Below, one piece after another: positions 9,317 to 18,600 of a stretch of DNA of 64,000 nt. The notes beneath the pieces are model-generated. The model saw only the letters and a program-made list of their open reading frames with translations. It did not search any database and was not told the DNA's origin. How positions within the stretch are numbered: the first letter of the stretch is position 1; each line of letters opens with the position of its first letter. Origin of the DNA: Centipeda felix (GTDB lineage Bacteria > Bacillota > Negativicutes > Selenomonadales > Selenomonadaceae). Position numbers and translations under genes: made by a program. Where the stretch lies: contig NZ_LT891959.1 in NCBI RefSeq assembly GCF_900186465.1, positions 890,785 to 954,784 of the forward strand, in the 5' to 3' direction.

Positions 9317-10114
9317 TCAGTCTTCCAGTTCATCATCTGCAACAGCTGTGGGTGCTGATGCTGCCGCCTGTGGTGCTGCAAAGCGCGGGTTGAGCTGCAC
9401 ATAAACGATCGCGAGAACTGTGCCGATCACACCAAATGCGACCAAATTAAATGACGAAAATGCGGCTACAACGAACCCGAGGAAGAGGAATGGCCGCAAA
9501 TACTTACCGCCCATCATGTTAATAACCATCGCATAACCGACGGCGACAACAAAACCGCTGGCAACCTGGAGGCCGACCGTTATGGTTTTCGGGATAGCAT
9601 CAAGCAGAGCTTGGATTCCCTCGGGGCTGGCAAATACTGCCACAAGAAATGCAGGGACAGCAACACGCAGTGCTTGAATGACAAGTGCCGATACATGGCA
9701 AATATCGATCATGCGGAAATTCGCATCCTCAGCGTAGCGGTCCGCTGCATGCTGGAAGAACACGGTAATCGTACGGGCAATGACCGTTAGAACCTGTCCC
9801 GCAGCGGCAACAGGAAGTGCAATTGCTATGCCCGTACCAATAGACTGACTGCCAACAATGACCAATATCGTTGAAATGATACTGGCAAGTGCCGAGTCGG
9901 GAGACTGCGCCGCTCCGATATTCATCCATCCCAAAGCGATGAACTCCAACGTCCCGCCAAGAATGACACCTGTCGTCACGTCTCCAAGGATTATACCGAC
10001 AAGTGTACACGCGATGAGCGGCCGATGTGTCTGGAACGAATCCAAAACGCTTCCCATTCCAACAATTGCTGCTACGACAACGAGTAGAAAAATTTGAAGC
10101 CCTGAGATTTCCAT
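9317..10114 (-). CDS. PTS EIIC, mannose/fructose/sorbose family
   Basis: 265 residues, very hydrophobic, with about seven or eight membrane segments. GIILGDVTTGVILGGTLE near residues 39-56 is the typical EIIC-Man signature. It forms the substrate channel with EIID. The C-terminus is an Ala/Pro/acidic tail. It lies 31 bp after the EIIB gene. Confidence 0.93.
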   Translation of the reverse strand: MEISGLQIFLLVVVAAIVGMGSVLDSFQTHRPLIACTLVGIILGDVTTGVILGGTLEFIALGWMNIGAAQSPDSALASIISTILVIVGSQSIGTGIAIALPVAAAGQVLTVIARTITVFFQHAADRYAEDANFRMIDICHVSALVIQALRVAVPAFLVAVFASPEGIQALLDAIPKTITVGLQVASGFVVAVGYAMVINMMGGKYLRPFLFLGFVVAAFSSFNLVAFGVIGTVLAIVYVQLNPRFAAPQAAASAPTAVADDELED

Positions 10115-10145
10115 AATGCCTTACCTCCTCTGCACCGTAACGTGG

Positions 10146-10619
10146 TTACAGTTTCGACATAATATCTACCTTGTGATCCGTTGCAACGGGACGAATCTCA
10201 AGTTCAATGCCGTGTTCGTGGAGCGTACGGAACGCCGCGCGATCGGAATCATCGACGGAAACAGCCTTCGTGATTTGCTGTTTGCCTTCACGGAATGCCA
10301 TACCACCAATGTTCACGCTGCGGATAGGGACACCCCCCTCCACCATACGAACGATATCCTGCGGACAGATAAACAGAAAAAATACTGTTTCCTGCTCATA
10401 CTTCGGATTTTGATAAACGCGAATCGCCTTATCAATGCTGACAACATTTACCTTAATACCGGGAGGAGCAACCTGTTTGAGCAACTTTGTCCGCACCTCA
10501 TCCGCCGCCACTTCATCGCTGCATATAATGATCCGACCTGCTCCTGCTTCATGTGCCCAGACCGTCGCCACCTGACCATGAATCAGGCGGTCATCAATGC
10601 GCACCAGTTTGATGATCAT
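10146..10619 (-). CDS. PTS EIIB, mannose/fructose/sorbose family
   Basis: 157 residues from ATG 10619, which follows TAGGAGG by the usual distance; a longer frame adds six residues without support. The phosphorylated histidine is His14 in RIDDRLIHGQV. It passes phosphate from EIIA to the sugar in the EIIC/EIID channel. It is the first gene of the PTS operon, downstream of a consensus promoter. Confidence 0.93.
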   Translation of the reverse strand: MIIKLVRIDDRLIHGQVATVWAHEAGAGRIIICSDEVAADEVRTKLLKQVAPPGIKVNVVSIDKAIRVYQNPKYEQETVFFLFICPQDIVRMVEGGVPIRSVNIGGMAFREGKQQITKAVSVDDSDRAAFRTLHEHGIELEIRPVATDHKVDIMSKL

Positions 10620-10677
10620 AAAGCATCCTCCTATCATACTGCCTAACGCCGCATAACGTTCTGAATTGTTGTAACTT

Positions 10678-10706
10678 ATTATAGTAAGAAAATTATTTTC
10701 TTGTCA
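10678..10706 (-). promoter_or_regulatory. Consensus promoter of the PTS operon
   Basis: Minus strand: TTGACA (10706-10701), 17 bp, TATAAT (10683-10678). Both boxes match the consensus exactly. The 5' leader of about 50 bp leads to EIIB. Confidence 0.9.
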
Positions 10707-10741
10707 AGTGTTTTCATGAAAATATTTTTTTTAATAAAAGA

Positions 10742-10787
10742 AAGAGCAGCTACATGAAGACAAAAACATCTTCGTGTAACTGCTCTT
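10742..10787 (-). terminator. Terminator of the PBP gene
   Basis: Hairpin of about 18 bp with two mismatches (arms AGAGCAG...GAAGA and TCTTC...CTGCTCT, loop CAAAAACA) followed on the minus strand by T-rich sequence. A clearly related hairpin lies at 59953-59997. Confidence 0.85.
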
Positions 10788-10799
10788 CTCACAGTTCTA

Positions 10800-12797
10800 T
10801 CACGTCGGATGGAAGTAGACCTTTACGCGTTCGCCCTGGTCGACGATGTCGTTGACGCTGAGGCTCTGGCTGACGGCGGCACCCGTGCCCTCGCTCTCGA
10901 AGGTGAGTCCGCGCAGCTCGGCGAGGCGCGCCGCCTCGCGCAAGGAGAGTCCCGTAAAGTCGGGCACGACAGCCTTGCCCTCGGGCGGTGTCGCGGCCGC
11001 TTCCATGCGCTTTTCTTCGTCGTCGCTGCGCCCCTTCTCCGTGCCCCCCGTCGTTTCGGCAAAGGTGTTGCTCGACGGCTCGACATGGGCATAGCGCAGG
11101 AGCTGGGTAAAGATGCGCGAGGCGACAGGTGCGGCGATCTGTCCGCCGTAGAAGTCTCCGCCGCGCGGATCGTCAATCATGACGAGGACGGTGAAGATCG
11201 GATCCTCGACGGGCGCAAAGCCACAGAAGGAGGCAATATAGCGGCCTTCAAGATAGCCCGCCGTCTCACGGCGGATCTTCTGTGCCGTACCGGTCTTGCC
11301 TGCGATGCGGTAGCCCTTGACTCCCGCCTTCATGCCGCCGCCGCTCGCGACGACCTGCTCCAAGAGCCCGATCAGCGTGCGGTCAACGGTCGGTTCGAGC
11401 ACACGCCGTATCTCACGCGGTGTGCGCTCCTCGTAGACAGAGCCGTCGGGGTTCCGAATCTCACGCACGATATAGGGGTGCATGAGCGTGCCGCCGTTCG
11501 CGATGGCCGCCATGGCCGTGACGAGCTGCAGTGGGGTCACGGCGATACTCTGACCGATCGCCGTCGTCGCGATATCCGAGTCGCGCATATCATCCGCACT
11601 GAAGAGGATGCCCTCCTCCTCGCCCGGGAGGTCAATGCCCGTGCGCTCGCCGAAACCAAAGACGCGCGTGTAGTGCATCATCTTCTCCGCGCCGAGGGAG
11701 AGCCCCACCTGTGCAAAGCCCGTGTTGAGGGACTTCTTTACGATGTCGGTGAAGGTGACCGCGCCGTAGCTTTCGTTGCTCCAGTTCTGGATGCGTCGTC
11801 CCGAGACCATGACGTAGCCGGGGTCAAAGAAGACCTGATTCGGCGTAACGATGGCCTCCTGCAGTGCCGCGCCCGCAATGACGGCCTTAAACGTCGAGCC
11901 AGGCTCATAGATAAAGGCAACGGCGCGATTCTTCCAGTTCTCCTGCGGATACTCCCAGAAGCGGTTGGGGTTGTAGGAGGGGCGTGATGCCATGGCGAGG
12001 ATCTCGCCCGTCTTTGGATCCATGACGATCGCCGTGATGGAGTCGGGGTTGTTCTCCGCCATCGCACGGTCAAGTTCCTGCTCGACCATGAACTGAATTG
12101 TGCTGTCAATGGTCAGTGAAACGGTCTTGCAGTAGTCGCTGCCGTAGACGCGCCGTCCCGCAAAGATGGAGTCGAGGATAGGGCGGCGCTGTCCGTCGAC
12201 GGTGAGCCGCTCCTCGCGCACCTCGCCTTTCAGGAGCGGGTCAAGTGCCTGCTCCACGCCGTCAAGTCCCTCGTCGTCCGTGCCGACGAAGCCGATGACG
12301 TTCGCCGCGAGCGCGTCGTTCGGATAGTAGCGCTTTGCCTCGTTCTGAAAGCCGAGGCAGTCGCTGTAGCCCTTCTCACGAATGACGGCGCGCACGGCCT
12401 CGTACTCCGTGTGCTCCAGCCGCCGCTTGACCCAGACGAATCCGCCGCCGCGCGCGATGTCGTCGAGGATGTCCTGCTCCGTGAGGCCGATAAGCGGTGC
12501 AATATCACTTGCGATCTCCTCGGGGTTGTGGGTGTCATAGACGTGGTTTGGGTCGACGAAAAGGGATTTCGTCATGCTGCTGACGGCGAGTTCCTTGCCG
12601 CCGCGGTCGAGAATCGCCCCGCGCAGGGACTGGATGTGGAACTCGTAGCCGCTCTGGTCGCGCATCCGCTGGGCGAGCGCATCCCCCTGCACGATCTGCA
12701 GATAGGCATAGCGGAATACCAAGATAACGAGAACGCCGATCATTACGAGCGCGACGTAGCCGATGCGCCCCTGCACGGTCGACCGAATATTTTTCAT
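10800..12797 (-). CDS. Class B penicillin-binding protein (FtsI/SpoVD type) with PASTA domain
   Basis: 665 residues. It cross-links peptidoglycan as a DD-transpeptidase, probably in division. The N-terminal membrane anchor is at about 13-34, the PBP dimerisation domain at about 55-220, and the transpeptidase domain follows with all three motifs: STFK (catalytic Ser), SLN and KTGTAQ. One PASTA domain is at the C-terminus (about 605-665). Known SpoVD-type proteins have this architecture, but FtsI of the same group is as likely. It is transcribed alone between two terminators. Confidence 0.9.
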   Translation of the reverse strand: MKNIRSTVQGRIGYVALVMIGVLVILVFRYAYLQIVQGDALAQRMRDQSGYEFHIQSLRGAILDRGGKELAVSSMTKSLFVDPNHVYDTHNPEEIASDIAPLIGLTEQDILDDIARGGGFVWVKRRLEHTEYEAVRAVIREKGYSDCLGFQNEAKRYYPNDALAANVIGFVGTDDEGLDGVEQALDPLLKGEVREERLTVDGQRRPILDSIFAGRRVYGSDYCKTVSLTIDSTIQFMVEQELDRAMAENNPDSITAIVMDPKTGEILAMASRPSYNPNRFWEYPQENWKNRAVAFIYEPGSTFKAVIAGAALQEAIVTPNQVFFDPGYVMVSGRRIQNWSNESYGAVTFTDIVKKSLNTGFAQVGLSLGAEKMMHYTRVFGFGERTGIDLPGEEEGILFSADDMRDSDIATTAIGQSIAVTPLQLVTAMAAIANGGTLMHPYIVREIRNPDGSVYEERTPREIRRVLEPTVDRTLIGLLEQVVASGGGMKAGVKGYRIAGKTGTAQKIRRETAGYLEGRYIASFCGFAPVEDPIFTVLVMIDDPRGGDFYGGQIAAPVASRIFTQLLRYAHVEPSSNTFAETTGGTEKGRSDDEEKRMEAAATPPEGKAVVPDFTGLSLREAARLAELRGLTFESEGTGAAVSQSLSVNDIVDQGERVKVYFHPT

Positions 12798-12890
12798 CTG
12801 TCCATCTCCCCATGATGCACTGCGATTGTGTTACGGGTAACAGAGACCGTTACTCCATATACTCTGTCATGATACCATAAACGGGCGGGA

Positions 12891-12930
12891 AAAAAAAGAC
12901 ACGGCTCTGCGCAGGCAAAGCCGTGTCTTT
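12891..12930 (-). terminator. Terminator of the formate dehydrogenase operon
   Basis: Perfect 12-bp hairpin (AAAGACACGGCT and its complement) with a T run on the minus strand, 31 bp after the fdhC stop. Confidence 0.9.
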
Positions 12931-12961
12931 CGTAGGGATTACGGAACAGAGAGGAAACGCC

Positions 12962-13660
12962 TCAGTGGTTTCCCTCTGCCTTTTCCGCCTCGTTGATCTC
13001 CGCGCGCGTAACGATGCCCTCGGAGATGAGCTCGTTCACCCATGCACCATGGTGATGGTCGGCGTACGATGCCTTGATCGTGCCGTCCGTCATGCCGTGC
13101 AGGGAGTCGGGGTTGACGCCCGCCGCGAGATAGATATGCCCGAGCGCTGCGGCAAAGCAGACTGCCGCCGCAATGCTGTGGACGGGGATGGCATACGCCG
13201 TGATCGTCGCGGGCAGGATACTGTCACCCATCCAGAGGATGAGACCGGTGACGACGATGACGACCGACAGCGCAAGCTGCAGGGCGATGTTCATCTTCTC
13301 GCCGCCGTTGTAGAAGCCCTGCGGGGGCATGTGGGGATCTTTGCCCATCAGCTCAAGGGGGAATTTCTGCATGAATTCCATGTCCTTCTTGCCGAAGCTG
13401 AAGATCTCCTTCAGCATGATGATGTAGCCCTTGCGCGCGATGATGAAACCGATAATCGGGGTCAGGATGAACATGACGCCGAACACACGGTGCGCATACA
13501 TAAGCGTCTTATCGCCGAAGATGTTGTAAAGGAAGCGGAACGTGTCCGTGTAAAGCGGGAGTGCCGTGAGGAACAGCATGAAGAACGCAAATGCGTTGAG
13601 CCAGTGGCACATGGCAAACGCCTTTTCATGGCGCGGAACGTACTTTTTGTCGATCAACAT
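12962..13660 (-). CDS. fdhC: Formate dehydrogenase gamma subunit (cytochrome b)
   Basis: 232 residues from ATG 13660, which is 8 bp after AAGGAG; a GTG at 13669 overlaps the fdhB stop but sits directly on the ribosome binding site. It has four or five membrane segments and histidines fit to bind haem b (early HEKAF and MCHW, and a later HSIAAAV). This is the FdnI-type membrane subunit that passes electrons from the iron-sulfur subunit to quinone. It is the last gene before the terminator. Confidence 0.9.
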   Translation of the reverse strand: MLIDKKYVPRHEKAFAMCHWLNAFAFFMLFLTALPLYTDTFRFLYNIFGDKTLMYAHRVFGVMFILTPIIGFIIARKGYIIMLKEIFSFGKKDMEFMQKFPLELMGKDPHMPPQGFYNGGEKMNIALQLALSVVIVVTGLILWMGDSILPATITAYAIPVHSIAAAVCFAAALGHIYLAAGVNPDSLHGMTDGTIKASYADHHHGAWVNELISEGIVTRAEINEAEKAEGNH

Positions 13661-13665
13661 TGTGC

Positions 13666-14481
13666 TCACTCCTTCCCCTGCTGGTCATTCTTGCTGCCGC
13701 TTGCCATCTTGCGGAGCACCATTGCACCGACGATGCCGGCAGCCGCGCCGCCGATGGCGATCTTCGTGAGGGTGCGCCCCACCTTCCAGACATCGATCGA
13801 TGCCGGGGTGACGGGATCCGCCGGGAGTCCGAACACCTCGGGCTTCTCGGGCAGGACATAGATCATGTGCGTACCGCCGACGCCCTTCGGGCTGTAGATG
13901 TTCGCATCGGGATGCGATGCGCGTGCGAGATCGACGCGCTCCGCCGCGAGCTGCTTCATCTCCTCCAGCGTACCGAACTCAAGCGCATGCGCGGTACAGG
14001 TCTTGGCGCAGGCAGGCTTCAGCACCTCGCCCGTCGTCTCATAGCCATGCGCAATGCGGTCATAGCAGAGATCGCATTTGTACGACTTATGCTTCACATC
14101 GTCGATCTTTGGAATGTGCCATGGGCAGTTGTGCTCGCAGTAGTGGCAGCCGACGCATTTGTCCTGATTGATGACGACGGTGCCGTTCTCGTTGCGGTCA
14201 ATTGCGTTCTCCGGGCAGCCCTTCGCGCAGGCGGGGTCGCCGCAGTGGAAGCAGTTCTTCTTGAAAAAGTCCCAGTGGAACTTCCCCTTGTCGTCAACGC
14301 GCTCTTTCATCTCGATGAGCGTGAAGACGGTCGGGGTCAGATCCTTATGCGACTGGTACTGTCCCTCGAAGGGCGTACTCATATCGGGCGGCAGATCATG
14401 CCACTGTTTGCAGGCAACCATACAGCCGCGACACGCTGTGCAGCGTGTCATATCATGCAGCATTGCGATTTCCTGTGTCAT
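13666..14481 (-). CDS. fdhB: Formate dehydrogenase iron-sulfur (beta) subunit
   Basis: 271 residues from ATG 14481, preceded by AAAAGGAGGAG. Four cysteine clusters suitable for four [4Fe-4S] centres are visible: CTACRGC...C, CGDPAC...C, CVGCHYC...C and CDLC...C. A single C-terminal membrane helix (about 240-260) anchors it, as in FdnH. It conducts electrons from FdhA to the cytochrome b subunit. The open frame extends far upstream but that part overlaps fdhE in another frame and is not real. Confidence 0.93.
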   Translation of the reverse strand: MTQEIAMLHDMTRCTACRGCMVACKQWHDLPPDMSTPFEGQYQSHKDLTPTVFTLIEMKERVDDKGKFHWDFFKKNCFHCGDPACAKGCPENAIDRNENGTVVINQDKCVGCHYCEHNCPWHIPKIDDVKHKSYKCDLCYDRIAHGYETTGEVLKPACAKTCTAHALEFGTLEEMKQLAAERVDLARASHPDANIYSPKGVGGTHMIYVLPEKPEVFGLPADPVTPASIDVWKVGRTLTKIAIGGAAAGIVGAMVLRKMASGSKNDQQGKE

Positions 14482-14512
14482 GACGCTTTCTCCTCCTTTT
14501 ATCTGTTGTCTT

Positions 14513-15385
14513 TTATTCCAGAATCGGATTGCCCTTTTTCTGAAGTCCCTGTTCCTCCGCGAGGAGGTCAAGGTGCACCGTTGCCCAGTCCTGCCGATAG
14601 ATGAAATCACTCGTATCGTCGTCGACGGGGCCGCGATAGGTCTTGATGTAGTGATGGCAGGCATCACAGACATCAAGGCGCATGATGTCGCTGCCTTCCG
14701 GCTCGAGCGTGTGCATCTTCTGGAGATCCGTGTTGCCGCAGTAGACGCAGCCGACGCGCGTATAGTGCCAGCGCGTGCCGCAGCCGCCGCAAACGAGATC
14801 GCGTGCGCGCCCCTGACGGTACTTCCTGAGATCGGCGATGACGGGCTGCCGTCCGCAGACGGGGCAGTAGTTCTCACTGAAACGCGGCTGGTCGCGGTCG
14901 GGATTCCACATCGTGGGATCCTTCAGCTCCGCAGGGACGAGCGCGGCGATGATGCGCCAGATCGTGCTGCGGATAAAGCCCTCGTTCAGGTCATAGCGCT
15001 GGCAGAGTGCTGCAAACGCCTTCTTGTCCTGTGTGAGCACGGCAATGATGAATTCTTCCTTTGCCGCCTTGCGCAGGGGCTTCAGCGCGGCGAGATAGCC
15101 GCGCGCCGACTCCTGCATGAGGGGCGGCACATCCGCTTCGGCGATGCGGGCAAAGACGTCCTCCTGCATGAGGTAGACCGCACGCACCATGCGTTTGCGG
15201 TATGTCTCCTGCTGCAGGATCGGCAGCTTCTCCGCGACCGTCTTCGTGACGGCACGCGCGGGGAGCTGTATGGGCTCCGGCGTGCCGACCGCCGCGTCGA
15301 CGAGGCGATAGACGCGCTCAGTCTCGGCGAGGAACGGATGCTTCTTCAGGAAGCGCTTCATCGGATCGGTGTTCTTCGATTTCAT
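14513..15385 (-). CDS. fdhE: Formate dehydrogenase accessory protein FdhE
   Basis: 290 residues from ATG 15385. The C-terminal half carries four CxxC motifs of the rubredoxin-like metal fold: CPVC, CGGC, CVYC and CDAC. FdhE acts in the cytoplasm on the alpha subunit before export. Its gene lies between those for the alpha and beta structural subunits; in enterobacteria it follows all three. Confidence 0.9.
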   Translation of the reverse strand: MKSKNTDPMKRFLKKHPFLAETERVYRLVDAAVGTPEPIQLPARAVTKTVAEKLPILQQETYRKRMVRAVYLMQEDVFARIAEADVPPLMQESARGYLAALKPLRKAAKEEFIIAVLTQDKKAFAALCQRYDLNEGFIRSTIWRIIAALVPAELKDPTMWNPDRDQPRFSENYCPVCGRQPVIADLRKYRQGRARDLVCGGCGTRWHYTRVGCVYCGNTDLQKMHTLEPEGSDIMRLDVCDACHHYIKTYRGPVDDDTSDFIYRQDWATVHLDLLAEEQGLQKKGNPILE

Positions 15386-15475
15386 AAAAAGGGGTTCTCC
15401 TCGTCTTTTCAGACGTTCGTTGTTGTGAATGTTCGTCCGGCGGTCAGCCCCCATACGCGGCGTACCGCGGGGAAC

Positions 15476-18400
15476 TTACACGCGTTCGACGTTGGCGAGG
15501 CAGGCCTTGAACTCCTGCTCCTGCACGTTCGGATCGAGTGCGTCGATGGTCAGATAGTTGCCGGAAGGACCCGTCGAGAGCCCCTTGAAGCCCCAGTTGT
15601 AGGGCATCCAGATCATGTGCGTCTCCACGCCGTTGATCGTTAGCGGCTGCGCGCGCTTCGTGACCATTGCCTTGACCTGGATCGCGGCGCGCGTCGTGCT
15701 GACGCGGACGAGATCGCCCGGGCGAACGCCGATCTTCGCGGCAAGCTGCTCCGAGATCTCGACGAACGGCTCCTTGACCAGCTCGTTGAGGTACGGGATG
15801 TTGCGCGTGATCGTGCCCGAGCACCAGTGCTCCGTCAGGCTCGATGTGCAGAGGACGTAGGGGTACTCATCCGGCGTGCCGATCTTCTGCAGTTCGGGGA
15901 CACGCGGATAGATAACGCAGGGGTTGAACTGCGCCTTCTGTCCCTCGTTCATCATGTTCTTTGTCGGGCTCTCGACAGGCTCATAGAACTCCGGCAGCGG
16001 GCCGTCCACGGGGACGTAGGAGTGATCGCGCGTCTCGCCGCTCTCCACGTCGCTGTACTCGGCGGCGAAGAGGCGGCCAATGCCCTCACCGTTCATACGG
16101 AACGGTTTCTGTCCGCCCGGGGTGTTGGGTCCCTGTGTGCGATCGCCGACGTCCGGGACGTCGTAGCCATCCCAGATGCCCTTGGCCTCATCCCACCAGA
16201 CAAGTGCCTGATCGGGGCGGGTCGGCTTGCCGTTCTCGTCGCAGGACGCACGGTTGTAGAGCATGTGAATGTTGTCGGGCCACGTCCATGCGTAGTTCGG
16301 GAAGATGCCCATGTTGCCGTTGTCTTCCTGTCCGCGGCGCTTTGCCATGTGGACACCGTCACCGTAGATGCCCGTGAAAATCCACATGCCCGCCATCGTC
16401 GTGCCGTCGTCGCGGATCTCGCGAATGCCGCGCAGGAGATGTCCGTCCTTCAGGTCGTAGCCGTTGCACTCCTTCATGATGTTCTCGACATACGCCTCGC
16501 CGTTCGCCTCGGGATCGCCGTAGTTCCATGTGAGGAGCTTGATCGTGTTGTCCTTCGGGTCGGTCGAGTCCTTGTAGAGCTCCACGATGCGCTTCCAGAG
16601 CTTGTCGCAGATCCAGTAGTCCGGACGCGAGTCGTGCGTGGGATCGGGGCCCTTCATGCGCCACTGGATCATGCGCATGGAGTTCGTCATCGTGCCGCAG
16701 CGTTCGAGGTAGGAGGCCGCCGGCATGAAGATGACCTCGGTCTGGATGTCGGCAGGGTTGTCGCCCGGACGCTCCCAGAACGCCGCCGTTTCGTTGACGA
16801 AGACATCCTGCACGATGAGCGTACGGACGCCCTTGAGCCCCTTGTTGACGATCGTGAGGTTCGCGTTCGTCATCTGCGGGTTCTGTCCGCAGACGTACAG
16901 GCACTTGATCTGCCCCTCGATCGCCTTCTCGAACATGACGTACATGGAGTCGTTGTGCGTGCCGTTGCGGATCGGCAGTGCATTGAACAGGTAGTCATTT
17001 CCTGCATTTGCCGCATCGCCGAACCACGCCTTGAGAAGGTTCTTGAGGAACTTCGCACGGAACGTACCGTTGTGGTGTGTCCACTTTGCAAGTGTATCGT
17101 CCGTATGCGTCGGATACGAGAGGTAGGATGGGTAGTACTGGAACATGATGCCGTAGTCCGTCGAGGACTGGACGTTCGGCTGCCCGCGCAGAGCGTCAAT
17201 GCCGCCGCCTGAGACACCGATGTTGCCCATGAGCAGCTGGATGATCGTAAAGCAGCGGATGTTCTCCACGCCGATCGTGTGCTGCGTCATGCCGAGGGCG
17301 TACATCATGACCGTCGGCGTAATGCTCGAGAAGAGCTCTGCCGCCTTCTTGATGTCCGCGACGGGCATGCCCGTGATCGCCGATGCCTTCTCAAATGTAT
17401 AGCGCGAGAAATGCTTCGCCAGGCGATCCATGACCGTGCCCGGCTCCGACATCGACAGCGCCTTTACCGGCTTGCCGTTCGCGTCGACCTTGTAGCCCCA
17501 CGTCTCCTTGTTGTACGTACGCGTCTTCTCATTGTAGCCGGAAAATAGTCCTGCATCGAATTTGTAGTCGTCACGCAGGAGGCAGTATGCATTCGTGTTG
17601 CGGCGCAGATAGTCGGCATCGTACTTTTTGTTCTGAATAATATAGTTGATAAGTGCTCCAAGGAAAACGATATCGGTGCCGGGACGCAGCTGGAAGAAAT
17701 GATCGGCAACGCGCGAGGTGCGTGTATAGCGTACGTCTACGTGAACGATAGTGGCTCCGTTGTCCTTTGCCTCCATGACGCGCTTCATCGCGAGCGGATG
17801 GCATTCTGCGAGGTTCGAGCCCTCGATCCAGACCAGCTTTGCCTTCTTGAGGTTGTACCATGAGCCCGTCATCGCGCCGCGTCCAAAGGCGGCGTTCAGC
17901 GCCGGCGGCGTCGTCGCATGGCAGACACGCGTCTGGTTGTCGATGTAGACAACACCGAGCGCACGCGCCATCTTGATGAGCTGATAGCACTCCTCGTTGT
18001 TGACCTGCGATCCGCCGACAAAGCCGATGGCATCCGTACGGTTGCTCATGAACTTGTAGCCGTTCGCCTCGTCCTGCCCGATCCAGTTCTCATCACGCGC
18101 CTTCTTCATGGCACGCGCAGAGCGGTCGATGGCCTCCTCCCAGCTGATCTCCTCCCAATGGTCGCTGCCGGGTGCACGGTACATCGGGCACTTCGGACGC
18201 AGCTCCGCGTTCGGGATGTGACCATAGCCGATTCCCTTCGGGCACAGGCCGCCGCGATTGACGGGGTTGTCTGCCGCTCCTTCGAGGTTGATCAGCTTGC
18301 CGTCCTTGATGTAGCCGATCGTTCCGCAGCCGCAGCCGCAGAAGTGGCAGACGGAGGTAAATTCGCGACCGCCTGTCAGCTTGTACTCTTTTGCCGCCGC

Positions 18401-18496
18401 CGAGACCGTTGCGACGTCAAGTCCGAGACTGGTGAGTGCCAGCCCGACGCCGCTTAGCCCGGTGGCTTTCAAAAAGTCACGTCTGCTAAGGTTCAT
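15476..18496 (-). CDS. fdhA: Formate dehydrogenase alpha subunit, Tat-exported, Cys-type molybdoenzyme
   Basis: 1006 residues, full length for FdnG/FdoG-type enzymes. A Tat signal (SRRDFLK, residues 4-10) is followed by an iron-sulfur motif with Cys50, Cys53, Cys57 and Cys85, and then the molybdopterin domains. The metal ligand is Cys192 (codon TGC at 17923-17921) in RVCHATTPPAL, followed by the conserved His; in E. coli FDH-N this position is selenocysteine. It oxidises formate in the periplasm and feeds electrons to FdhB and FdhC. Genes for its cofactor lie directly upstream. Confidence 0.95.
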   Translation of the reverse strand: MNLSRRDFLKATGLSGVGLALTSLGLDVATVSAAAKEYKLTGGREFTSVCHFCGCGCGTIGYIKDGKLINLEGAADNPVNRGGLCPKGIGYGHIPNAELRPKCPMYRAPGSDHWEEISWEEAIDRSARAMKKARDENWIGQDEANGYKFMSNRTDAIGFVGGSQVNNEECYQLIKMARALGVVYIDNQTRVCHATTPPALNAAFGRGAMTGSWYNLKKAKLVWIEGSNLAECHPLAMKRVMEAKDNGATIVHVDVRYTRTSRVADHFFQLRPGTDIVFLGALINYIIQNKKYDADYLRRNTNAYCLLRDDYKFDAGLFSGYNEKTRTYNKETWGYKVDANGKPVKALSMSEPGTVMDRLAKHFSRYTFEKASAITGMPVADIKKAAELFSSITPTVMMYALGMTQHTIGVENIRCFTIIQLLMGNIGVSGGGIDALRGQPNVQSSTDYGIMFQYYPSYLSYPTHTDDTLAKWTHHNGTFRAKFLKNLLKAWFGDAANAGNDYLFNALPIRNGTHNDSMYVMFEKAIEGQIKCLYVCGQNPQMTNANLTIVNKGLKGVRTLIVQDVFVNETAAFWERPGDNPADIQTEVIFMPAASYLERCGTMTNSMRMIQWRMKGPDPTHDSRPDYWICDKLWKRIVELYKDSTDPKDNTIKLLTWNYGDPEANGEAYVENIMKECNGYDLKDGHLLRGIREIRDDGTTMAGMWIFTGIYGDGVHMAKRRGQEDNGNMGIFPNYAWTWPDNIHMLYNRASCDENGKPTRPDQALVWWDEAKGIWDGYDVPDVGDRTQGPNTPGGQKPFRMNGEGIGRLFAAEYSDVESGETRDHSYVPVDGPLPEFYEPVESPTKNMMNEGQKAQFNPCVIYPRVPELQKIGTPDEYPYVLCTSSLTEHWCSGTITRNIPYLNELVKEPFVEISEQLAAKIGVRPGDLVRVSTTRAAIQVKAMVTKRAQPLTINGVETHMIWMPYNWGFKGLSTGPSGNYLTIDALDPNVQEQEFKACLANVERV

Positions 18497-18600
18497 CGTG
18501 ATTCTCCTTTCGTATCGGCGGGATTCCGCCGACAGGCTCTCCTAAACTTCTATATGAAACGAGGATATCCCCGGTTTCAGCAATGTACAGAGGTACACCG

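Noticed and set aside
7020..10706. GntR-type palindrome wTGTATnATACAw near the sorbose-type PTS operon
   Set aside because: Looked for because the EIIA proteins are paralogous; no match found, so this operon is not assigned to the GntR regulon.
14482..14877. N-terminal extension of the iron-sulfur subunit frame
   Set aside because: It overlaps fdhE in another frame; the ribosome binding site and family start are at 14481.
15827..17212. Long plus-strand open frame opposite fdhA (461 codons)
   Set aside because: Arg/Val/His-rich composition, no family motif, and fully antisense to an unmistakable fdhA; a by-product of GC-rich codon use. The same applies to other long antisense frames (for example 3196-4296, 21209-22564, 23713-24972, 43061-44434, 54770-56209).
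17921..17923. Possible selenocysteine codon in the formate dehydrogenase gene
   Set aside because: The codon at the metal-ligand position is TGC (Cys) and the frame has no internal TGA.
18515..18545. Hairpin upstream of fdhA considered as a SECIS element
   Set aside because: It lies in the 5' leader and the enzyme has no Sec codon; it is a short GC hairpin only.
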